DNA of 64,000 nucleotides. It comes from Acinetobacter pseudolwoffii. GTDB taxonomy: Bacteria; Pseudomonadota; Gammaproteobacteria; Pseudomonadales; Moraxellaceae. Location: contig NZ_PHRG01000012.1 of assembly GCF_002803605.1 (NCBI RefSeq), forward strand, positions 62,001 to 126,000. Reading direction: 5' to 3'. The translations under genes were made by a program, and so were the position numbers. Under the pieces are notes generated by a model. That model saw nothing but the letters and a program-made list of their open reading frames with translations, searched no databases and was not told the DNA's origin. Positions 34,398 to 43,372 of this stretch are shown piece by piece; positions within the stretch are counted from its first letter, which is position 1, and each line of letters begins with the position of its first letter.

Positions 34398-35984
34398 TTA
34401 CTTGGCTAATTTTTGCGTCATACGAACACAGTTCCGCCCATTATTTTTCGCTTCATACAGCTTATTATCTGCCATTTTAAAAACCTGTTTGACGCTTACT
34501 GAATCTCTCGGCCAGAATGCGATACCCACGGAAATGGTAACTTCTTTGATTCCTTCAATTTGACTCACTTGCATACTCGTTCTGAGACGTGCTGCTGCAT
34601 TGAAAGCAACACGAATATCGGAGGTCATCATCAATACGATAAACTCTTCCCCACCAGTGCGACAGCAGAGATCATGACTTCTGAAATTTTTCTGCATTAA
34701 AAAAGCCAATCGCTTTAAAACCTCATCTCCGCGGTCATGTCCATAGCTATCGTTGATCTTTTTAAAGAAATCAATATCGATAGCGAGTACCGCAAAATGA
34801 GTACCCGTACTGATTAATTCATCCAGAAGATATTGCATGCCACGACGGTTATAAAGGCCAGTCAAGGGGTCAATATTGATATGTTGGCGTAATTCTGAGA
34901 TCTTGTTATTAAATGTTTTGGAGCTCAAAAGTAGCGAGGCCCTAAACTTGAATACCTCAAAATACCAGGGATCAACCTGACTGATTTTATCCTGAATATC
35001 ATTTCGATTTAACATACTGGCCATTTTCGCCAAACGATTCAGCGGCGAAGAAATAAATAGCGACATCCGCCAGACGATAAAGAAAATAAACAGATAAAAG
35101 ATAAATATGCCAATAGAAACTTTTAAAATTAATTCATTGGCCTGTTTAAGAAGTTCATCCGTAGGTTGCTGTGAAACCACAATCCAGTTCACACTGGGAA
35201 CATGTGCAAAACCGGCCAGGTTATCAATCCCCAAGCTATTCGTTAGACGGACGGATCCTTTCTTGTTTTCATTGATATAGTCAAGACCAGTATTATTTAC
35301 AATTTTTTCGCCAATCCGACTCGAATCTGGATGGAAGATAATACGGTTCTGCTGATCAATCACATACATATAACTTTTTTTGAAATCAAATTGATTGAAC
35401 AGCATTTCACTGATTAAATTATTCTTCTGCAGATAAATCGTACCGCTGATAAAGCCCTTATAATTTTGATTCACATCGTAAATAGGCTGTGATATCAACA
35501 CAACCAGATTTTTTTTGCTTGACCAATAGGGTGCCGAAATATACGCCTTTTTGCTTTTAAGTGATCCAACAATACCCGCTGTATTATAGGGCGTGTGGAA
35601 TTTTAGGTCTAATGATACTGGTGCATAAGCAAGTATCTGATTTTGCTGGCCCACCATAAAAACACTGTTAAAGTTATTCGACTGGTTTTTGAGCCGTTTG
35701 ACTTCAGCCTGTCGCAGTGGCGTATTGTAAAAGTTTTGCCCTAATTGCTGAGCACTATACTGCAACTCCTGCAACATATTACTGACATCACGATTCACCC
35801 CCATCGCAATCTTGGCTGCGTATTTTTCATTTATAGAGAGTGAATTCTGAATTAGTTGCTGTTTAACCACATAATTCAGAATAAACAGGCTAATCACAAA
35901 TAAAAAGGAAACGCTGAGGATCGTTGAAATCAGAATCAGCTTGCGTAAATTCAGATTCAAAGATAGAAGTATTTTATATAACAA
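34398..35984 (-). CDS. Diguanylate cyclase with extracytoplasmic sensor (528 aa)
   Basis: An N-terminal membrane helix (LILISTILSVSFLFVISLFILNYVV) is followed by a periplasmic dCACHE-like sensor of about 250 residues, a second helix (VSIGIFIFYLFIFFIVWRMSLF, about 288-309), a HAMP-like linker and a GGDEF domain. The GGDEF domain starts at NIDPLTGLYNRRGMQYLLD and its active loop is GGEEF in CCRTGGEEFIVLM, an accepted active variant. It makes cyclic di-GMP in response to an unknown outside signal. No RxxD inhibitory site is obvious in the expected place. It stands alone between the RM locus and the partition genes. Confidence 0.93.
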   Translation of the reverse strand: MLYKILLSLNLNLRKLILISTILSVSFLFVISLFILNYVVKQQLIQNSLSINEKYAAKIAMGVNRDVSNMLQELQYSAQQLGQNFYNTPLRQAEVKRLKNQSNNFNSVFMVGQQNQILAYAPVSLDLKFHTPYNTAGIVGSLKSKKAYISAPYWSSKKNLVVLISQPIYDVNQNYKGFISGTIYLQKNNLISEMLFNQFDFKKSYMYVIDQQNRIIFHPDSSRIGEKIVNNTGLDYINENKKGSVRLTNSLGIDNLAGFAHVPSVNWIVVSQQPTDELLKQANELILKVSIGIFIFYLFIFFIVWRMSLFISSPLNRLAKMASMLNRNDIQDKISQVDPWYFEVFKFRASLLLSSKTFNNKISELRQHINIDPLTGLYNRRGMQYLLDELISTGTHFAVLAIDIDFFKKINDSYGHDRGDEVLKRLAFLMQKNFRSHDLCCRTGGEEFIVLMMTSDIRVAFNAAARLRTSMQVSQIEGIKEVTISVGIAFWPRDSVSVKQVFKMADNKLYEAKNNGRNCVRMTQKLAK

Positions 35985-36378
35985 CTGAGACCCCAGGTAC
36001 CTTGGGTTGTATTACTCTGTTTAATTTAACATAAATACGCAAACCCAATGCTACAAAATCACTTTCTAAAACTTAGAAAAACATTCTAAATTTACTGCCT
36101 AAACCCTCTCCAAAATGTTGAGCTGAATAGGGCAATAAAGCTAAATCCAAATCGGACATCAGTCATAATAACAGGGCTTTGCATCTTTCTAAATACCCTA
36201 CTGTGACTTTCAGTATATTCGGTTGATGAATAGAACAAATGATTGGGCAGAATAGGCATCGAGTATTTAGAATAAATGAAACCAGCCCTATCAGCTAAGC
36301 TGTATGCTGTTATGCTCCAACTAATCAAAGTTATGATTCAGTGCTCGATCCAGCAATCATACAAATACGGTCAGAAAT
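35985..36378. other. Intergenic, no supported gene
   Basis: A 78-codon minus-strand ORF (36092-36328) has no recognisable family, no good ribosome site and an odd composition, so I do not call it. Nothing else is clear. Confidence 0.4.
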
Positions 36379-36585
36379 TTATTTAAGTGCTTTTTTGATT
36401 TTATTGATCAATGTACGGGCTGCATCATAATCCTCAAAATCAATATTGATCGTCCCTTTATTTCCCTGATTTGTCGAGGAGCTTTTAATCACGACTGAAA
36501 AAGCATTCGATTCAAGTGGGATAATTTCTGCCGAAACAATATGATCAGCGTTAAGGAAAAAATCTTTTTTTAATTGAATTAACAT
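36379..36585 (-). CDS. Small conserved-looking hypothetical protein (68 aa)
   Basis: The product MLIQLKKDFFLNADHIVSAE is followed by a compact alternating pattern and a Lys-rich end (TLINKIKKALK). It has credible amino acid composition and codon use, and lies downstream of parB on the same strand. Function is unknown; it may be a small DNA- or protein-binding plasmid factor. The candidate parS site at 36672 separates it from parB. Confidence 0.55.
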   Translation of the reverse strand: MLIQLKKDFFLNADHIVSAEIIPLESNAFSVVIKSSSTNQGNKGTINIDFEDYDAARTLINKIKKALK

Positions 36586-36671
36586 TTTTTATTCTCGAGT
36601 AAAAAACAAGCAATATTTATAGCATATAAATTCAAAAAGTATAAAAATCGGCGAAATTTCAATTGAACAAA

Positions 36672-36696
36672 GCACTGTAGCAAGTTGCTACAGTGC
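36672..36696. promoter_or_regulatory. Candidate parS palindrome 1 (perfect 12-bp arms)
   Basis: GCACTGTAGCAA and TTGCTACAGTGC pair perfectly around a central G, just after the parB stop. The core TGTAGCAAnTTGCTACA occurs at three other places around the par-rep region. It could also end the parB transcript. Confidence 0.65.
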
Positions 36697-36703
36697 CTTC
36701 ATT

Positions 36704-37603
36704 TTATTTTTTCAGCATTTTTTTCAGCAAATTTTCCAGCTCTTGTAAATTTTGCTCATCAAATTCACTCATTTTTAATGACACTTTTAAAATGTTGTGA
36801 TCAAACTTAATATTCCCTGCGACTTTTCCATCATATTCAATTTTATGCACGATTGACGTTTTAATTGGCTCTTTGTTTTCTTTCGACTTTAAAATTTTTT
36901 CTGCCAATAAGGCCAGTTTTGTTTGCTCAACTTCTTTTTTCAGTAATTTCGCCCAAGCTTCTAGCAGTGCTTTTTTAGCATTACTGTAATTCTCTTCATA
37001 ATCTGAAAGAAACTTTTTCACAGCTGTGGCGGCAGTGCGTGCCAACAATGTCGGTTGTTGTTCTAAATCGGCAATCAGTTCTTTCGGTAATTTTTCGAAA
37101 GATAGATATTTATACATATCCTCTCGATTCATGCCTAATGATTTTGCCAGCTTTTGCTTGTTCTTTTTTAATTTCTCATCCAGAGAACTCAGACCGACAT
37201 AAATTTCATAATCTGTTAAGTCTTCCCGTTTTAAATTCTCAGCCAAGGTTAACAGTGCAACTTCTTCATCTGATGCATCGATGACAATCACTTCAATGGT
37301 GTTTTTATTGAGAATTTGATGCGCTTTCAAGCGTCGTTCACCTGCAATTAACTCATATTTGTCCTGTACTCGCCGAACTGCAATCGGCTGCAATAATCCA
37401 ATCTCCTCAATCGAGGCTGCTAAATCTTCAATATCTTGCTGATTGAATATTTTTCGTGGCTGATTGGGACTAGGTTGAATGTCTGTAATTTGGACATTAC
37501 GACGTAATTCTTTCACATCGTTGACATGCTCTTGCTGAGCTTGTTGATGCTTTTGAGTATTTTGCTGAAGACGTTGTGCCAACAATTCTTTTGTACTTAC
37601 CAT
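36704..37603 (-). CDS. parB: ParB-family partition protein (299 aa)
   Basis: A ParB/Spo0J-like N-terminal domain (ITDIQPSPNQPRKIFNQQDIEDLAASIEEIGLLQPIAVRRVQDKYELIAGERRLKAHQIL, about 38-95) contains the CTP-binding GERR box. It is followed by the HTH region NLKREDLTDYEIYVGLSSL.. LAKSLGMNREDMYKYLSFEKLP. The last 100 residues are Lys-rich and helical, likely for dimerisation. It binds the plasmid centromere and works with ParA. It is 18 bp downstream of parA. Confidence 0.95.
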   Translation of the reverse strand: MVSTKELLAQRLQQNTQKHQQAQQEHVNDVKELRRNVQITDIQPSPNQPRKIFNQQDIEDLAASIEEIGLLQPIAVRRVQDKYELIAGERRLKAHQILNKNTIEVIVIDASDEEVALLTLAENLKREDLTDYEIYVGLSSLDEKLKKNKQKLAKSLGMNREDMYKYLSFEKLPKELIADLEQQPTLLARTAATAVKKFLSDYEENYSNAKKALLEAWAKLLKKEVEQTKLALLAEKILKSKENKEPIKTSIVHKIEYDGKVAGNIKFDHNILKVSLKMSEFDEQNLQELENLLKKMLKK

Positions 37604-37621
37604 AGGATTCTCAGAGTGCCT

Positions 37622-38419
37622 TTATTCAACACGATTGATGATTTCTTTCGCTAAATCTTGGAACGCTTTACGAACTTTAGAATTTTTATCTACGCGCAAC
37701 AATGGCTGTTGTAAAATTGCTGCTTGATTGACTTTCGTACTCATTGGAATGGTCGTTTTTAACAATTCGCCGACCTGGCTTAAAGCTTCATCTCGTATCA
37801 GTTTACAGACGTTTTGACGTTCATCATGTTTAATCAGCAAAGCACCTAACAGTTTCAATTCGGGATTGACCCGTCTTATTTTACTTAAATGGTTAATTAA
37901 GTCAGTGACACCATATAGGCCATATTGTGAACCGGATTCAATCGGCACCATAACATGGGTAGATGCAGCCAAGGCATTACTGGTCAGAAGTTTTAGGCTT
38001 GGAGGACAGTCAATCAGGATGAAATCATATAATCCGTTTAATAATTCCAACTTGTTAGAGAGCTCTTCAGAGGGTCTTGGGGCATCATCTTTAAGTTGGT
38101 CTTCTGTTTTACCTAAAGTAAGTGAACCATAAATTAAAGAAACATTTTTAAAATTGGTTTCTTCTTGTAAGGCATCAGACAATAGGTTCAAATCACCTAC
38201 CAGTAATTCAGCAGAAGTGGTTTCAACCTCACTCGGATGTCTTAATCCGATATGTAAACTTGCATTGGCTTGTGGATCTAAATCAATCACCAATACTTTA
38301 TGCCCCAAGTCTGCTAGCTCTGCAGCCAGATGAACAACCGTGGTGGTCTTCCCGCAACCACCTTTATGGTTTGCTACAGCAATAATTTTAGTCGATTTAT
38401 TTGTCATATCAGACCCCAT
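37622..38419 (-). CDS. parA: ParA-family partition ATPase (265 aa)
   Basis: IIAVANHKGGCGKTTTVVHLAAELADLGHKVLVIDLDPQANASLHIG gives the deviant Walker A KGGCGKTT with the ParA signature Lys and the A' motif DLDPQ, and YDFILIDCPPSLKLLTSNAL is Walker B. The lack of an N-terminal HTH domain fits the type Ib group. It drives segregation of the plasmid with ParB. Its start lies 27 bp from a candidate parS palindrome, suggesting autoregulation by ParB. Confidence 0.96.
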   Translation of the reverse strand: MGSDMTNKSTKIIAVANHKGGCGKTTTVVHLAAELADLGHKVLVIDLDPQANASLHIGLRHPSEVETTSAELLVGDLNLLSDALQEETNFKNVSLIYGSLTLGKTEDQLKDDAPRPSEELSNKLELLNGLYDFILIDCPPSLKLLTSNALAASTHVMVPIESGSQYGLYGVTDLINHLSKIRRVNPELKLLGALLIKHDERQNVCKLIRDEALSQVGELLKTTIPMSTKVNQAAILQQPLLRVDKNSKVRKAFQDLAKEIINRVE

Positions 38420-38445
38420 TCGAATGATCCTAATATAGTGGAACT

Positions 38446-38462
38446 TGTAGCAACTTGCTACA
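38446..38462. promoter_or_regulatory. Candidate parS palindrome 2
   Basis: TGTAGCAA-C-TTGCTACA, perfect, immediately upstream of parA. Identical in the arms to the sites at 36672 and 40485. Confidence 0.65.
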
Positions 38463-38630
38463 CTTTATTTGAATGATATTAAAGTACGAATCAATATCGG
38501 CTAACAAAGAAAACAAATTAAAGTTTTATATAAAATATAGCTAGCTAATTATAATTAGTATTAATTAATATAATTAAGTAATTATAATTAGGACAATTTT
38601 TCCCTTTTTAAAACAATATCTTACGTCTTT

Positions 38631-39104
38631 AAAGGTGGAGGGTTTGTCACCGAAAAGTGGAAGGTTTGTCACTGAAAGGTGGAAGAGTTGTCACTGAAAG
38701 GTGGAAGACTTGTCACTGAAAGGTGGAAGAGTTGTCACTGAAAGGTGGAAGACTTGTCACTATGGTGGAAGACTTGTCACTGGTTTAAAAAAAAACATGA
38801 AATTAAGTTATAAAAATATTTAAATTCAAAACTTTAATCTGTTGATAAGTATCATGATCTGACTTTAAAGGTGGAAGACTTGTCACGCTTATTTTTATAC
38901 TTGTGGATAAGTTATGTTTTCCCTTTAAAAATTGCAAAAAAAAGTCCGATTTAGTACTTGATTCTCTCTAAAGGTGGAAGCTTTGTCACTGAAAAGTGCT
39001 AAACCAAATGATTTTTTCACTTATAACGGTATTTTTGGCCACAAAAAAATGCAAAGAAAACGATTTAAGCTCTTCTCAGTTGATAAAAGTGGAAAGCTTG
39101 TCAC
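38631..39104 (+). repeat. Iteron array, ten direct copies (consensus AAAGGTGGAAGACTTGTCAC)
   Basis: Copies begin at 38631, 38653, 38675, 38697, 38719, 38741, about 38761, 38867, 38970 and 39085. The first six are spaced exactly 22 bp apart, about two helix turns; the later ones are dispersed. Most variation is in bases 11-13 (GACTT, GAGTT, GGTTT, GCTTT). Rep binding sites are inferred from the position next to rep. Confidence 0.93.
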
Positions 39105-39258
39105 TAATAAGTGGAAATTTTTTCAAAGTTTCCACCTTTGGGTTAAGGATTAGGCTAAATCTAAAAAAATGATGACATGCTTTCCACTCTTGATCTTTAG
39201 CACATCCTTTTAAAGGGATAAGCACTTAAAGTGAATCTGTAAGGTGAAGATGTTGAAT

Positions 39259-39294
39259 GTTATTCCACTTTTATGTATAAATAGGGGGAATAAC
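39259..39294. promoter_or_regulatory. Inverted repeat in the rep promoter region
   Basis: GTTATTCC and GGAATAAC are perfect 8-bp arms, 20 bp apart, ending 17 bases before the rep ATG. Rep_3 initiators often repress their own gene by binding such a dyad; an iteron-like TTCCAC lies in the left arm. Confidence 0.55.
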
Positions 39295-39310
39295 TTTTAA
39301 TTTTTCACTT

Positions 39311-40480
39311 ATGAGCGATTTTAACGAAAAACAAGAAATAGAATATTTACCTTATTGTATCGGCAATATTCGACAGAATGGAGTGGTGAGTACCAGTAAC
39401 CGCTTAATTCGCCCTATTGAATTGTCTTCTAATGAATATAAGGCACTGCTTTATGCAATGGCGGTTGCAAACTATGGTGAAAAAAATAACCAAGATCGTG
39501 AAATTACCGAGAAAACCTATATCTATCTGCATAAAGAAGATTTGGGGGAATTGTTAGGACTCAATAAGAAGAATTCCATTAATGTGGCTATTGACCGGAT
39601 TTATAGGGAACTTTCATCTCGGGTTGCTCATTTTGTAATTGAAGAGCCTGTAGATGACGTCAAGCGTAAAGTAAAAAAAGTCCATTCTGTGGTACCGATT
39701 ATCCGGGAACTGCGCTGGGAAGATGATGCCAAAAATGCCTTGCAGATTCGCTTTACCAGTGAAGTGCTGCCTTACTTCACCCGTCTGGCCAGTGGGAATT
39801 TTACCACTTACCAGTTGAAAGATTTATTTGCTTTAGACTCTGTCACAAGTATGAGTCTATATTCTTATATTGTTAAAAATGAATTTAAGTATGCGAATCT
39901 CGACACCTATGAAGTTGAGCTCACCTTAGAGAATTTAAAAGCGTTGATTGACATCGGTGAAAAAAAATATGACCGCTGGGTAGATTTTAGGCGTTATATT
40001 CTGGATAAAATTGTTGAAGAAATTAATACTAAAACCAGTCTGCAACTAGAATATGACACCATTAAGAAAGGCCGTCCTATTGTGGGTGTGCGGTTTAAAA
40101 TTATGAGTGGAGATACTGAAGCGGCTCTCCCGCAATTTAACGAAAAGACTCAAATCTATTTGGATGTAGATTTTGATGATAATGCCATCGTGAAAGAGTT
40201 GGGGGCAAAGTTTGATATGACCGTACGTTCCTGGTATATCTATGCCAATGATCCGAATTATACGCAGTTCAGCAAGTGGTTTAAGATCGAAGGCTGTTTA
40301 ACCGATTCTCAGGCGAATGTTATTGTGAACGATATTATGTTTCAAATGGATTTTGCTGTGGCCGGTGCATCCATGAATGATTTCAAGAAAGAGATGAAAT
40401 ATAAGCTCAAAAATGATCCGACTTTTGTTCAGGAAAATCGCGAGCGTTTGAATGAGATTTTTGGTAAAGAAATTATTTAA
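39311..40480 (+). CDS. repB: Rep_3 family replication initiator protein (389 aa)
   Basis: The protein has the two winged-helix halves of Rep_3 initiators: SNRLIRPIELSSNEYKALLYAMAVA and YTRELSSRV-type HTH in the first, then ELRWEDDAKNALQIRFTSEVLPYFTRLASGNFTTYQLKDLFALDSVTSMSLYSYI, a strong family hallmark, in the second, then WVDFRRYILDKIVEEINTKTSL. It has an extra C-terminal part of about 100 residues, including LDVDFDDNAIVKELGAKFDMTVRSWYIY, a DUF5710-like segment seen in several plasmid proteins. It binds the iterons just upstream and opens the origin. Confidence 0.94.
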   Translation: MSDFNEKQEIEYLPYCIGNIRQNGVVSTSNRLIRPIELSSNEYKALLYAMAVANYGEKNNQDREITEKTYIYLHKEDLGELLGLNKKNSINVAIDRIYRELSSRVAHFVIEEPVDDVKRKVKKVHSVVPIIRELRWEDDAKNALQIRFTSEVLPYFTRLASGNFTTYQLKDLFALDSVTSMSLYSYIVKNEFKYANLDTYEVELTLENLKALIDIGEKKYDRWVDFRRYILDKIVEEINTKTSLQLEYDTIKKGRPIVGVRFKIMSGDTEAALPQFNEKTQIYLDVDFDDNAIVKELGAKFDMTVRSWYIYANDPNYTQFSKWFKIEGCLTDSQANVIVNDIMFQMDFAVAGASMNDFKKEMKYKLKNDPTFVQENRERLNEIFGKEII

Positions 40481-40484
40481 AAAG

Positions 40485-40501
40485 TGTAGCAAATTGCTAC
40501 A
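40485..40501. promoter_or_regulatory. Candidate parS palindrome 3
   Basis: TGTAGCAA-A-TTGCTACA, perfect, five bases after the rep stop. A short hairpin with an eight-T run (40515-40538) follows and may terminate rep. Confidence 0.65.
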
Positions 40502-40690
40502 GCGCATTGAAAAACATTCCGAGTGAATGATTTTTTTTGCATGTCTGACATTTTTCGCAAATAACTAGAATATTTCTGGTACATCTTTTTAGTGAGATTA
40601 GCGGGCGCTCATTGGGAAAATGTCGCAGTTCGGACTTGCTACATCTTGTCTAAAATACAAGTGAAAATACCTAAATTCTGAATATCTAAA

Positions 40691-40713
40691 AAGTGTAGTA
40701 AGTTGCTACACTT
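40691..40713. promoter_or_regulatory. Candidate parS palindrome 4 (one mismatch) or terminator
   Basis: AAGTGTAGTAA-G-TTGCTACACTT has 11-bp arms with one mismatch and is followed by a T-run, so it could act as a terminator too. A half site TTGCTACA lies at 40636-40643. Confidence 0.55.
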
Positions 40714-40858
40714 TTTTCTTGGGGTCAAAAACTTACTATTATTCACGCCATAATCCCACGAAAAACTATGTCTTTTGCCACCTTCTTACGATGGCATGAT
40801 TGAAAATTTTAGGCGAAATCACTGGATTAATGAGTTCGTGATTTGGACTGTCATAATC

Positions 40859-41113
40859 ATGCCCAGGTGCAACAGCTACAAAAAATCTGGAATATTGCCA
40901 ATACCTTGACTGGCATCATAGAGGGAGAATTTGAAGCCAGAGACGATAAAAAATGTACTGGAATATTACGAGTTCTCCAAGCATTTGTTGCGCAAGGAAG
41001 AACTTAAAGACTCGCCAAATTATAAGGTGAAGCTATTTGAACGGGATAATGTGTTTAAACATCTGCTGATTAGAACACAGCAGTTGATTGAAAAGTTTTA
41101 TGTGGAGTTTTAA
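40859..41113 (+). pseudogene. Scar of a second type I RM locus: hsdM start fused to hsdR end
   Basis: From the ATG at 40859, after a one-base deletion, the frame reads AQVQQLQKIWNIANTLTGII, matching HsdM residues about 3-22 (VQLQQLQKQLWNIANTLRG). At about 40916 it joins HsdR: RENLKPETIKNVLEYYEF.. to LIEKFYVEF-stop at 41113, matching the last 63 residues of the intact HsdR here with a few changes. Homology continues upstream of hsdM (ATTTGGA..ATAA) and about 40 bases past the hsdR stop. So an entire hsdM-hsdS-hsdR segment was deleted, leaving both ends. It lies on the opposite strand to the intact locus. Confidence 0.88.
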
Positions 41114-41155
41114 AAACAGCCCGTGATGTGATCCGGGACAGGATGGGATCATGTT

Positions 41156-41550
41156 ACAGCAGTGAATGATTATCTGGAGGCATCTCAGTTCATGGATTTA
41201 ACTGAAGGTATCAGCGCTTATGTCAGTTGAAAGACTCCTTCGATTTACAGGAATTTTGCCAGCCATATAGTGTCTAAAAGCAATCGATTGACTTATGCCA
41301 ACGGAAAAAGAAAGTAAATAGTAACAGCTCAAAGAGGCATGATGCCTCCTTATTTATTTTGTATGCTAAATAGCCTAAGTATGGCAGGCCATTACTCAAA
41401 TAGAAGAAAAGATTTTAGCAGTGATTCAGTGCAATGACCGGGATTTATCATATAGAACGGAGCAAAAAGGGACTTGTGAAAGCGTACCAGTAATCACTTC
41501 TATTTTTTTGAGCTTATTTAACAACATCCTCAATTATTTTTTAAATTAAG
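41156..41550. other. Intergenic remainder, small hairpin
   Basis: No gene is recognised. A short stem GAGGCAT-G-ATGCCTC lies at about 41334-41348, followed by a T-rich run. The start of bioD is expected here but missing. Confidence 0.4.
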
Positions 41551-42012
41551 TTGCACTCAGGTGGCAAGCTGACCATGCCAGAAATCTTTAGCTATCCGGC
41601 CTCACCGCATCTGGCATCTGAACTGGATCGGCGTTCAATCGATTTCGAAAAAATTCAGCAGGCAGCCACTATACTGGCCGAGCGTTATGACCGGGTTCTG
41701 CTTGAAGGAGCGGGTGGATTAATGGTGCCGCTGACCCGGGACATGCTGACGATCAATTATATTGCAGCGCATCACTACCCTGTCATTCTGGTGACTTCAG
41801 GCCGTCTGGGCAGTATTAATCATACTCTACTGAGTCTGGAGCTACTCAAACAACGTGAAGTCACGCTTTATGCTGTGGCATTTAACCATGCTGATGACCA
41901 CCAGGATCAAACGATTGCGATGGATACCATTCAATATTTAAAGGAGTATCTGACCCGGTATTTTCCAACAGCCGTATGGCTGGATATCCCTAAGCTTGCA
42001 TGTCACGCTTAG
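41551..42012 (+). pseudogene. bioD: Dethiobiotin synthetase BioD-like, 5'-truncated (153 aa frame)
   Basis: The frame contains YPASPHLASELDRRSIDFEKI, VLLEGAGGLMVPLTRD and PVILVTSGRLGSINHTLLSLELLK, all matching the middle and end of BioD. The first 80 or so residues are missing, including the P-loop (GTDTxVGKT-type) needed to bind ATP and the first substrate residues. It therefore cannot be active by itself. Its 3' end overlaps the histidine kinase gene (end 41990) tail to tail by 23 bases. Confidence 0.8.
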
Positions 42013-43372
42013 ACACGCCGTACTTTATTTCAATGCTGAGCCCACCATAGGGTCGACGGGCATTGAAAGAGAGCTGATAGCCATATTGTTTTAACAGGTT
42101 AGCAGTTAATGCCAGTCCTAAACCATGGCCATGCTGCTGAGCAGATTTGCGCCAGAAGCGTTGTCCTAAATGTTGAATATCTTCTGCTGTAAGTTGCTGG
42201 CCATTATCTTCAATCACCAGGCAACCAGACTGCATGGAAATCCAAATCTGTTCAGCCTGTGCATGCAGCAGTGCATTCTCAAGCAGATTTTTCAGTACGG
42301 TATACAGCACAAATTCAGGTAGCTGAATTTCGCCTAGACTTTCCCATTTCACCTGTATTTTTTTGTTCATTTCTGGATAGCGTGTACCTAAGTCTGCAAG
42401 AACTTTCTCAAGTGTGGGGCGAAGCCAGATGGCCTCAGTCATTTCCTGGAGACTGTTTTCTGATTGGGTCAGCAATAAAAGCTGCTCGAGTAATAGTGTA
42501 TAACGCCGGATACTCTCATTGGCCTGCTGCAAATTGTGCTGAATGGATTCAGGCAGGTTCTGCTGCTGACCGATCAGCTGTGCCAGTTGTACATGGGTTT
42601 TAATTGCGGTCAGGGGACTGCGTAATTCATGTGCAGCATAGGCACTAAAGGCTTTCTCCTGTTGCAGACTGTCATTGAGTTTCTGAATCAACTGCGTGGA
42701 ATTGTTGACAAAAGGCTGTACTTCTTGGGGAATGCTTGCAGGCTTGAGCTGCATTAAAAAATCTGCCGCCTCTGAATAGCTAAGGTTTTTCTGGTTCAGG
42801 TATTGACTGAGCTGATCCAAAGACCGGAACTGTCTGCGGATAATAAAGATGATCAGGGCAATACAGATTAGCAGTGAGAAGACCAAGGGAACCAGTACGG
42901 ACTGTAGAATCTGCTGTAGTAAGGTATCCCTCAAGAACATACGTTCTGCCGCCACCACCTGAATATCACCACGACGCAGGACATAACTGCGCCATTCCGT
43001 ATCACCCTGCTGCCAGGTGCTGAATCCTTCTGGTCGCTGGCTTAAATTTTGGGGGGCACCGCGTGTTTTGGCAATGACCTGATTATCTAACGAAATGTCA
43101 GAGCTAAAAAGAGAGACTTCACAGGCAATTAACTGGTTTGCATCATCATTCTTGGCTAATTTGGATAAGGTTGCATCCCCCAGACTATCCAGCGGTAGCT
43201 GCTGAATCAGCCGGGCAACCATTTGCGCAGATGCCGATAGGCGTTGATCCAGCGTGTCTTGTAAACGTTGTTTCAGGTCAATATACAGCCATGAAAATAC
43301 CGCACTCCACAGCACAATAAACACGGCCAAAAGACTCATGGCCAAACGCCATTTCAAGCTGTGCTTAAACAT
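41990..43372 (-). CDS. Sensor histidine kinase (460 aa)
   Basis: An N-terminal helix (WRLAMSLLAVFIVLWSAVFSWLYI), a periplasmic domain of about 120 residues and a second helix (VLVPLVFSLLICIALIIFII) precede the cytoplasmic part. The kinase core has the H-box AFSAYAAHELRSPLTAIKTHVQLAQ, an N-box VLKNLLENALLHA, G1 CLVIEDNGQ and HGHGLGLALTANLLKQYG. It is a QseC/CusS-like sensor partnered with the response regulator. The ATG at 43372 overlaps the end of that gene by 8 bases and is preferred over the upstream in-frame start. The divergent dsb operon suggests it senses periplasmic redox or metal stress; inferred. Confidence 0.93.
   Translation of the reverse strand: MFKHSLKWRLAMSLLAVFIVLWSAVFSWLYIDLKQRLQDTLDQRLSASAQMVARLIQQLPLDSLGDATLSKLAKNDDANQLIACEVSLFSSDISLDNQVIAKTRGAPQNLSQRPEGFSTWQQGDTEWRSYVLRRGDIQVVAAERMFLRDTLLQQILQSVLVPLVFSLLICIALIIFIIRRQFRSLDQLSQYLNQKNLSYSEAADFLMQLKPASIPQEVQPFVNNSTQLIQKLNDSLQQEKAFSAYAAHELRSPLTAIKTHVQLAQLIGQQQNLPESIQHNLQQANESIRRYTLLLEQLLLLTQSENSLQEMTEAIWLRPTLEKVLADLGTRYPEMNKKIQVKWESLGEIQLPEFVLYTVLKNLLENALLHAQAEQIWISMQSGCLVIEDNGQQLTAEDIQHLGQRFWRKSAQQHGHGLGLALTANLLKQYGYQLSFNARRPYGGLSIEIKYGVSKRDMQA

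Larger units (their letters stand above)
38463..39310. other. Replication origin region (oriV): A/T-rich block, iterons, DnaA box
   Basis: Between the divergent parA and rep genes. An extremely A/T-rich stretch (about 38510-38630) is followed by an array of at least ten 20-bp iterons (38631-39104) and an exact DnaA box TGTGGATAA at 38902-38910. An inverted iteron half, TTTCCACCTTT, lies at 39129-39139. These are the standard parts of a Rep_3 iteron origin. Confidence 0.9.

Noticed and set aside
36092..36328. 78-codon minus-strand ORF
   Set aside because: No family, no good start context and ambiguous composition; kept only as an intergenic note.
38631..39104. CRISPR array
   Set aside because: The repeats are 20 bp with 2-bp spacing or irregular gaps, lie next to a Rep_3 gene and a DnaA box, and no cas genes are present; they are iterons.
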